DNA of 64,000 nucleotides from an uncultured Bacteroidales bacterium (GTDB lineage Bacteria; Bacteroidota; Bacteroidia; Bacteroidales; Paludibacteraceae), in contig CALZOG010000002.1 in the NCBI GenBank assembly GCA_945827635.1, positions 1-64,000 of the forward strand. Reading direction: 5' to 3'. Positions 57,350 through 64,000 of this stretch are shown in pieces (positions within the stretch are counted from its first letter, which is position 1; every line of letters starts with the position of its first letter). A model generated the notes under the pieces. That model was not told the DNA's origin. It worked only from the letters and a program-made list of their open reading frames with translations, and ran no database searches. A program made the position numbers and the translations under genes.

Positions 57350-60300
57350 ATGAAAAAACTACTCTTGTTTTGTGCAATGGTATTTGCCGCGGTGACGGTT
57401 TCAGCCGACGTTATTACCGGTGTGGTAATGGCGGAAGGTGAGCCCGATCCGATTATCGGCGCAAATATCATGGTAAAGGGTACGACCAACGGTACGATTA
57501 CCGACATCGACGGCAATTTTTCTTTGCAGGCCAAGGTGGGTGATGTATTGGTAGTGTCGTACATGGGTTATAAATCGCAGGAGGTGAAGGCAACCGCCTC
57601 ACCGATGCGTATCACTCTCCAGCCTGACAACGTGATGTTGGAGGAGGTCGTAGCCATCGGTTACGGTACAATGAAAAAGTCCGACTTGACAGGTGCTGTA
57701 GCTTCAGTCAAAGCTGAAGAGTTGCAGAAGACACCTCTTGCAACAGTAGATCAGGCGCTGCAGGGAAAAGCAGCCGGTGTTACCGTCAATGCCAATTCCG
57801 GTCAGCCGGGTGCAGCCGCCGAAGTGCGTATCCGTGGTATTGGTTCAGTCAAATCAGAATCAACGCCAATCTATGTTGTGGATGGCGTTGTGCTGAAGGA
57901 TATCAGCTTCTTGACGCCGACAGACATCGCTTCGATGGAAATCATGAAGGATGCATCATCGACAGCCATCTACGGTAGCCAGGCCGCCAATGGTGTTATC
58001 TTGATCACAACCAAGTCGGGTAGTAAGGATCGTAAGGCCGGCGTGAGCTTCAATGCATATTGGGGCTTGCAGAACAGATGGCGCAAACTGGATGTGATGA
58101 ACGCCATGGATCAAGCAGAAACCGAAGTGCTGATGTCCGGTGGAGCCAAAGCTATCGGTAACTGGAACAAAGGCTTCAATACGTGGTGGAAAAAGACGAA
58201 TAATGCCAGTGGTGTCAATCCCTATTATCCCGTAAACTTCGATTATGCCGAATATGCAGCAACCGGCGGTACAGATTGGCAGGACGAAGTATTTCACAAG
58301 AATGCGCTGGTGCACAATTACAGCTTGTCCGTTGATGGCGGCGGTGATTGGGGATCGTATCTGTTTAGTGCCAGCTATTTCAACCAAGATGGTACGCTGC
58401 TGGGTAGTAATTATGAGCGTCTGACGTTGCGCGTAAATACCAATTTCAATGTGCGCAAATGGTTGCGGATAGGTGAGAACTTGTCATTCTCTACCAGCCG
58501 TTCCCGCAATGCGATGAACAATAATGCATCCCCACAGGCATCGGTGTTATCGGCAGCATTGGCTATGGCTCCGTGGGATCCGGTATATTATCCCGAGGAT
58601 GCCGTAAACGGTTTAGGCGAGAAGATTGGCGGTCAGCCATCTGCTGCGTCAAACTTTACGAATGTAGTCAATCCGATGTCCATGATCTATAATACGGAAC
58701 CAAACAACAGAGTACAACGTTGGGTGGGAGATATCTTTATCGAGATCAAGCCGGTGAAAGGTTTGACTATTCGCCCGTCGTTGAGCATGGATTTGAGCAA
58801 TAATATGGATCGCACGTTCAATTATGCGTATCGTTATTCCAATGCCGACTATCGTGAGCACAATTCAGTAGGTGCCGGCATGGCTCGCTACATGACATTG
58901 ACCAATGATAACGTGATCACCTATTCGCGTGATATAGAGAAGCACAGCTTTTCTGTCATGGCAGGTGAGACGATGCAGCAATATGATTATTATAGTGTAA
59001 GTGCAGGCGGGCAGGATATAGTCAATATCGACCCCAAAAACTGGTATATCTTCAATACCAAGAACGACTCAACCCGTACCGAAGGTGATGCAGTAGCGCG
59101 TACGCGCCGTTTGTCGTTCTTCACGCGTTTGCATTATAGTTACGACAATCGTTATATAGCAACGTTCAATTTCCGTGCTGATGCCTCTTCTCGCTTCAAA
59201 AAGAGCGAAAAAGGGGTGTGGGGGTATTTCCCGTCAATGGCCTTGGCGTGGCGTATCAATCAAGAGTCGTTCCTGGAGAGTTCATCTAGTTATTTGGACA
59301 ACTTGAAATTGCGCTTTGGCTGGGGGCAGGTAGGCAACGACCAAGTAAGCGAGTCGGCATTCGTGCAATCCATCGAGACCCCGGGACCCTATTTCGTGGG
59401 ATATATTCTGGGCGACCAACTGGTGCCCGGTGCAGCAGTCTTGACATTGGTGAACGAGAACGGTCGTTGGGAAACCAATGAGCAATGGAATCTGGGCTTG
59501 GATTTCGGTTTTTGGAATGGAATGTTAAGCGGAACACTCGAGGGCTATATTCGTGATACCAAAGATGCTATCCTGTCAGTGAATGCACCGGCTCACGTGG
59601 GTAACCATTGGGCAATGTCAGCCAATCTGGGTACAGTGCGGAACATGGGTGTGGAGCTGACGTTAGGGCACCAGAACAAGGTCGGAGATTTTGAATACGG
59701 CATCAATGGCAATATATCTTTTGCCAAAAATAAAGTAACTCACATGAATGGCGGTAGTGCCGATTATGGCGACCGCACCAAGACAGATGAGGGGCTGCCG
59801 GTACGTTCGTTTTGGGGATATAAATATCTGGGTATATACCAATCTGATGCAGAGGCAGCAGCTCATTTGCCTAACTCCACGAACATTGTTAATGAAGGCG
59901 ACTCGAAGTATGAGGATGTCAATGGTGACGGCAAGATTGATGAGAATGACTGCATGGTAATCGGTAATCCGTTCCCATGGTTGACCGGAGCGTTGACCTT
60001 CAATCTCGGTTGGAAAGGTTTGGACTTCAGCATCAATTTCCAAGGTGTATATGGCAACCAGATTTATAATGCATTGCGCGAGCGTCTGGAGGGTACAGGT
60101 CAGACTGCAACATTGAGTGCAGCGATGAAAGATGTACACATCTACTACAACCAAGACAAGCGTGATGCTATGAACGATGCGGGTATTGATTGGATGGGAT
60201 ATATGGATAAATATGCAGGCTCGATACCTAATCCTCATGGTAATTCGTTGAATGCCGCCAACTCGTCGCGGTTTGTAGAAAGCGGTGCATATCTGCGCCT

Positions 60301-60505
60301 GAAAGATTTGACATTGGGCTACACTTTGCCGAAGAAATATAGCCAAAAGGCATACATAGATCGTGTACGTGTATATTTTACGGCAAGCAATCTGTTGACT
60401 CTTACCGGCTACACCGGATATGATCCCGAAGTAGGCGGCGGAGTGGATTATGGTAACTATCCGCAGAGTCGTACATTTATGTTCGGTGTCAATTGTGACT
60501 TTTAA
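57350..60505 (+). CDS. SusC/RagA family TonB-linked outer membrane protein
   Basis: GVVMAEGEPDPIIGANIMVKGTTNGTITDIDGNFSL; EVRIRGIGSVKSESTPIYVVDGVV. Confidence 0.95.
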   Translation: MKKLLLFCAMVFAAVTVSADVITGVVMAEGEPDPIIGANIMVKGTTNGTITDIDGNFSLQAKVGDVLVVSYMGYKSQEVKATASPMRITLQPDNVMLEEVVAIGYGTMKKSDLTGAVASVKAEELQKTPLATVDQALQGKAAGVTVNANSGQPGAAAEVRIRGIGSVKSESTPIYVVDGVVLKDISFLTPTDIASMEIMKDASSTAIYGSQAANGVILITTKSGSKDRKAGVSFNAYWGLQNRWRKLDVMNAMDQAETEVLMSGGAKAIGNWNKGFNTWWKKTNNASGVNPYYPVNFDYAEYAATGGTDWQDEVFHKNALVHNYSLSVDGGGDWGSYLFSASYFNQDGTLLGSNYERLTLRVNTNFNVRKWLRIGENLSFSTSRSRNAMNNNASPQASVLSAALAMAPWDPVYYPEDAVNGLGEKIGGQPSAASNFTNVVNPMSMIYNTEPNNRVQRWVGDIFIEIKPVKGLTIRPSLSMDLSNNMDRTFNYAYRYSNADYREHNSVGAGMARYMTLTNDNVITYSRDIEKHSFSVMAGETMQQYDYYSVSAGGQDIVNIDPKNWYIFNTKNDSTRTEGDAVARTRRLSFFTRLHYSYDNRYIATFNFRADASSRFKKSEKGVWGYFPSMALAWRINQESFLESSSSYLDNLKLRFGWGQVGNDQVSESAFVQSIETPGPYFVGYILGDQLVPGAAVLTLVNENGRWETNEQWNLGLDFGFWNGMLSGTLEGYIRDTKDAILSVNAPAHVGNHWAMSANLGTVRNMGVELTLGHQNKVGDFEYGINGNISFAKNKVTHMNGGSADYGDRTKTDEGLPVRSFWGYKYLGIYQSDAEAAAHLPNSTNIVNEGDSKYEDVNGDGKIDENDCMVIGNPFPWLTGALTFNLGWKGLDFSINFQGVYGNQIYNALRERLEGTGQTATLSAAMKDVHIYYNQDKRDAMNDAGIDWMGYMDKYAGSIPNPHGNSLNAANSSRFVESGAYLRLKDLTLGYTLPKKYSQKAYIDRVRVYFTASNLLTLTGYTGYDPEVGGGVDYGNYPQSRTFMFGVNCDF

Positions 60506-60521
60506 TTAGGAGGGTGAGAAT

Positions 60522-62090
60522 ATGAAAAAAGCAACTTATATATTTCTGACTATTTGCATGTTTGCTATGACGGGATGTGATTGGGTATCAGAACCCACTC
60601 CCGGTGTGAGTCAGTTGTCGGATTATTTCGTGTCAGGGCAAGCTTGTATCTATAATGTCAACGCCGACTATGTGCCTCTAGCGTGGGAGTTCAATAATAC
60701 GTACTATAGCGAGTGGTTCATAGGTGATGTAATGTCTGATGATGCATTAAAGGGCGGTCAGAACACATCTGATATGGCGGCAGCATACCAGTTGGAGAAC
60801 TTCAAGTCCAATGCCGACAACGAAATTGCAGAGGAATTCTTCAAAGCCCAATATGAAGGTATAGCTCGATGCAATTTGTCGTTGAACTATATACCTACTG
60901 TGGCATGTGACTCGGATATGAACGAATCGCTCAAACAACGCCTGATAGGCGAGTGCTATTTCCTGAGAGCATATTACTATTTCCGTTTGGTTCGTACGTA
61001 TGGCGGTGTGCCGCTGTCGTTGGGGATAGAGAATAGTGACGAATACTGGAATCGTGCCCGCTCAAGTGCGGATGAGGTGTACGCTCAAATCGTATCTGAC
61101 CTTGAGAATGCCGAGTCGCGTCTGTGGAACAAAAGTAAGACAGGTGGCGCAGACATGGGACGTGCAACCAAAGGTGCTGCGCAAGCAATGCTGGTGAAGG
61201 TCTATATGTACATGCACAACTACGAGAAAGCTAAGCAGTGGGGTGACAAGTTCCTAACTGAACAAGCATCCGAGTACAGTCTTGTGCCCGATTTTGCGAG
61301 CAACTTTACCCTCTCCGGCGAGAACAATGCAGAGTCTATTTTTGAGATTCAATACGCCAACGAGGCAACCTCCGACTATGGGACAGGCAATGGCTCTACT
61401 CGCGGTACATTCACTACGGTATTGACCCGTTCGCGTTCCACGAATATGGGGGATGAAGGTTGGGGATTCAACAAGCCAACTCATAACCTCTATAACGAGT
61501 ATGAAGAGGCTGATTCGCTTCGCAGGGATGCAACAATCATCTTGCTGGACGCAGATCATCTTGGGGATCAAGATACCTATCTGGGTACCTCTTACTTGAA
61601 TCGCAAGACAGGACTCTATACCGCCGATGGTACAGGTTATGCGTATAAGAATGCACACAACACCCGAGGCGTGCTCAACAACAAGCAGATTCGTTTGGCA
61701 GACCTGTATCTGCTGTATGCAGAAGCATGCCAGGAAACAGGCGATGAAGCTACCGCCATCATCTATCTGAATAAAGTGCGCGACAGAGTCGGTTTGGTCC
61801 CTTATCCGGGTTACAGTTTCAAGGTGAACGGAACTGAAATCAGTTCGCCGACCTTGCAGGAGGCTATCCGTCACGAGCGCCGTATGGAGCTGGCGATGGA
61901 GGGGCATCGTTGGTTCGATCTGTGCCGTTGGGGAGTAGCATACGAGGTGATGACCGCTTATATGGCGCAGGAGGATCCGGAGGCAAAAGCTGAAATGCAG
62001 CCGTTTATCAAGGGTGTGCATGAGTTGCTCCCGATTCCTAACAAACAACGTCAATTAAATAGTTTATTGGATCAAAACCCGGGATATTAA
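60522..62090 (+). CDS. RagB/SusD family nutrient uptake lipoprotein
   Basis: Lipobox MTGCDW; LYLLYAEACQETGDEATAIIYLNKVRDRVGL; RHERRMELAMEGHRWFDLCRWG. Confidence 0.95.
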   Translation: MKKATYIFLTICMFAMTGCDWVSEPTPGVSQLSDYFVSGQACIYNVNADYVPLAWEFNNTYYSEWFIGDVMSDDALKGGQNTSDMAAAYQLENFKSNADNEIAEEFFKAQYEGIARCNLSLNYIPTVACDSDMNESLKQRLIGECYFLRAYYYFRLVRTYGGVPLSLGIENSDEYWNRARSSADEVYAQIVSDLENAESRLWNKSKTGGADMGRATKGAAQAMLVKVYMYMHNYEKAKQWGDKFLTEQASEYSLVPDFASNFTLSGENNAESIFEIQYANEATSDYGTGNGSTRGTFTTVLTRSRSTNMGDEGWGFNKPTHNLYNEYEEADSLRRDATIILLDADHLGDQDTYLGTSYLNRKTGLYTADGTGYAYKNAHNTRGVLNNKQIRLADLYLLYAEACQETGDEATAIIYLNKVRDRVGLVPYPGYSFKVNGTEISSPTLQEAIRHERRMELAMEGHRWFDLCRWGVAYEVMTAYMAQEDPEAKAEMQPFIKGVHELLPIPNKQRQLNSLLDQNPGY

Positions 62091-62151
62091 AAACAAACAA
62101 ACAAGTGTTTGTATTAAATCAACTTTTTATCAACTAAATTCATTAACAATC

Positions 62152-63120
62152 ATGAAAAAGTTTTTGATTTGTGCAATGGCTGCATTAGCATTGGTAGCCT
62201 GCAAGGACAAAGAAAAAGAGCCCGAAACAACCAAGCTGACTCTCAATGAGTCTGAGATCTCCGTAGCTGTGGCAGCTACCTTCCAGTTGACCGCCAACAT
62301 GGAAGTAACCTGGGCTTCATCGGATGACGCTATTGCCGGCGTTAGCTCTACCGGTCTTGTACAGGGTATAGCCCAAGGTGAAGCAACCGTTACCGCTACG
62401 AGCGAAGACGGCCAGAAGGCAACCTGCAAAGTAACGGTTACAGCCGGTGGTGTAACTCCTCCTCCCGCAGAAGGCGGCTATGCTGATTTCAAACAACTGC
62501 AAGGTTCGGCATACTATGTATTCTTCCTGCAGGAAGGTGCCACCAAGTATCTGGGTGACAAAGTGCTCTACAACTTCGGTCCGAACGACAATCAAGGTCA
62601 AGGTTCACGTTGGCTCTATGTTTGGGAGAACACGTTCACAGGTGGTACAGGCGTAGGTACTGATCCATTTGATCAGGCTGAAGGCTGGACAGCTCTGGTT
62701 CAGGGTTCACTAGGATGGGCAGGCATGGGGCTGTGCGTCGCTATCAATGATGACAACAACACATCCGGTGAGGGTGCTGCTGAAGATCTTGCTGCTCTGG
62801 ATGCTATCCGCAACAACATTACCGATTATGACGCGTGGTATCTGGCTGTGGCTTTGAAGAATGCAACGCCCGGTGCAGGATACGAGTTCAAATTGATTGG
62901 TAGTAATGTAGATGGTACAGAGTCTGGCAGCGGTGCTATAACTATCGCTCCTGCAGCTACCGGTGAGTGGGTATATAAGGAGTACAAGCTCTCTGATATC
63001 GCAGGTCTGGAGTTTGGCCCGTTCAACAAGAACGGTTCGAACATCCTGACTATTGTGGCTAGTCCTTACATGAAAGGTACACAGATTGACCTCGGTTACG
63101 CATTTTTGTACAAGAAGTAA
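62152..63120 (+). CDS. Ig-like (BIG2) lipoprotein, probable surface glycan-binding protein
   Basis: Lipobox LVACKDKEKE; VTWASSDDAIAGVSSTGLVQGIAQGEATVTATSEDGQKATCKVTV; position after SusD. Confidence 0.75.
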   Translation: MKKFLICAMAALALVACKDKEKEPETTKLTLNESEISVAVAATFQLTANMEVTWASSDDAIAGVSSTGLVQGIAQGEATVTATSEDGQKATCKVTVTAGGVTPPPAEGGYADFKQLQGSAYYVFFLQEGATKYLGDKVLYNFGPNDNQGQGSRWLYVWENTFTGGTGVGTDPFDQAEGWTALVQGSLGWAGMGLCVAINDDNNTSGEGAAEDLAALDAIRNNITDYDAWYLAVALKNATPGAGYEFKLIGSNVDGTESGSGAITIAPAATGEWVYKEYKLSDIAGLEFGPFNKNGSNILTIVASPYMKGTQIDLGYAFLYKK

Positions 63121-63187
63121 ACCGTAAATCTCGGGTCGGTGGGACTGATTATCCCACCGGCTCTCTATAAACTAAATCAATGATAGT

Positions 63188-64000
63188 ATGAAAAATCTAT
63201 TATCAATCTCCTTAATCAATGTAATGGTAATGCTGTCGCTGGCAGCGTGTGGGGAACGTAACAATCCAACTGAAATCGAGGATTCCAACGATTTTGCCTA
63301 TATACAAGGCAAGAGCGCGAAACGCGGAGTCAGTTTCTCGTGGCAGATGGACGAGGACTTTGCCCTCCTCGGTCCTGCCGTGTCGTGGAGTTATAACTGG
63401 GCAAACACTCCGGCGGCATCGCAGGAGAATATGTATCAGCAATACGGTATTCAGTTTGTGCCTATGTGCTGGAACAACAATTATTCTGCTGAAAACATTG
63501 CTGCTTATTATGCTGCTCACACCGACAAGCAGACCTACCTGCTGGGCTACAACGAGCCGAACCTGACCGATCAGGCGAACATGACCCCGACGCAGGCTGC
63601 TGCCAACTGGGAAGATCTGGTAACACTGGCAAAGAACAATAATGCTCGCCTCATTTCTCCGGCCATGAACTGGGGAACACTTTCGGGCTACAGCAATGGT
63701 GTGCAATGGTTGCAGGAATTCTTCACAAAGGTTAACCCCGATGATATATATGGCATAGCTGTTCATATCTACATGAATGCTGCCAAAGCGACTTTGGGCG
63801 ATCTGCAGCGATACAAAGTCTTTGGCAAGCCTCTGTGGCTGACGGAGTTCTGTGCATGGGACGGGTGCTCCAGTTCAGCGGCACAATGCCACTTCATGGC
63901 GCAATGTATCAACTCTCTGGAGCAGGATCCTGACTTGGAGCGCTACGCATGGTTCATCCCACGTTGGAATCAAGCAACCGAATCTGCACCGTTCATGCAA
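63188..64000 (+). CDS. GH128-type (Asl1-like glycosyl hydrolase catalytic core) endo-beta-1,3-glucanase, truncated at window end
   Basis: Lipobox LAACGE; GVSFSWQ, TYLLGYNEPNLTDQANMTPTQAAANW, KPLWLTEFCAWDG, CINSLEQDPDLERYAWFIPRW. Confidence 0.85.
   Translation, partial: MKNLLSISLINVMVMLSLAACGERNNPTEIEDSNDFAYIQGKSAKRGVSFSWQMDEDFALLGPAVSWSYNWANTPAASQENMYQQYGIQFVPMCWNNNYSAENIAAYYAAHTDKQTYLLGYNEPNLTDQANMTPTQAAANWEDLVTLAKNNNARLISPAMNWGTLSGYSNGVQWLQEFFTKVNPDDIYGIAVHIYMNAAKATLGDLQRYKVFGKPLWLTEFCAWDGCSSSAAQCHFMAQCINSLEQDPDLERYAWFIPRWNQATESAPFMQ

Overview
64 kb of a Bacteroidales-type (Bacteroidota) chromosome. The identification rests on SusC/SusD pairs, TTTG-N19/20-TAnnTTTG promoters, the RibBA fusion, DUF4271/DUF4295/DUF4494 genes and short C-terminal secretion-type tags. 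Most of the window is housekeeping: RecD-like helicase, RlmD, Cdd, LptF/G, RibBA, PPTase, acyl-ACP thioesterase, RNase R, LpxH, MazG, M16 peptidase, HemD, RnpA-YidD-TrmD, TrpS, YidC, L28/L33, Tex, AroC. It also carries an SRP RNA gene and a tRNA-Leu(UAG). There are two SusC/D loci. One (20.4-29.5 kb) has an HExxH lipoprotein, a DUF4302-like protein and a BACON-like protein. The other (50.3-64 kb) is a probable beta-1,3-glucan locus: propeller/LuxR sensor, GH81, SusC/D, Ig-like lipoprotein, GH128. The most unusual signal is a dispersed set of period-7 tandem repeats (CTCAACN, GGTGAAA, TCTATTR and related) in gene junctions, in 5' leaders (including that of the SRP RNA), at start and stop codons (unrelated proteins ending in the same KGEN*), and as in-frame insertions in conserved genes. 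Alongside it are a separate period-11 ATCGAGGGT family, a 30-bp palindromic tandem array, a twin palindrome before yidD and trmD, and a possible unannotated small membrane ORF. All calls come from reading the sequence; no database search was run.
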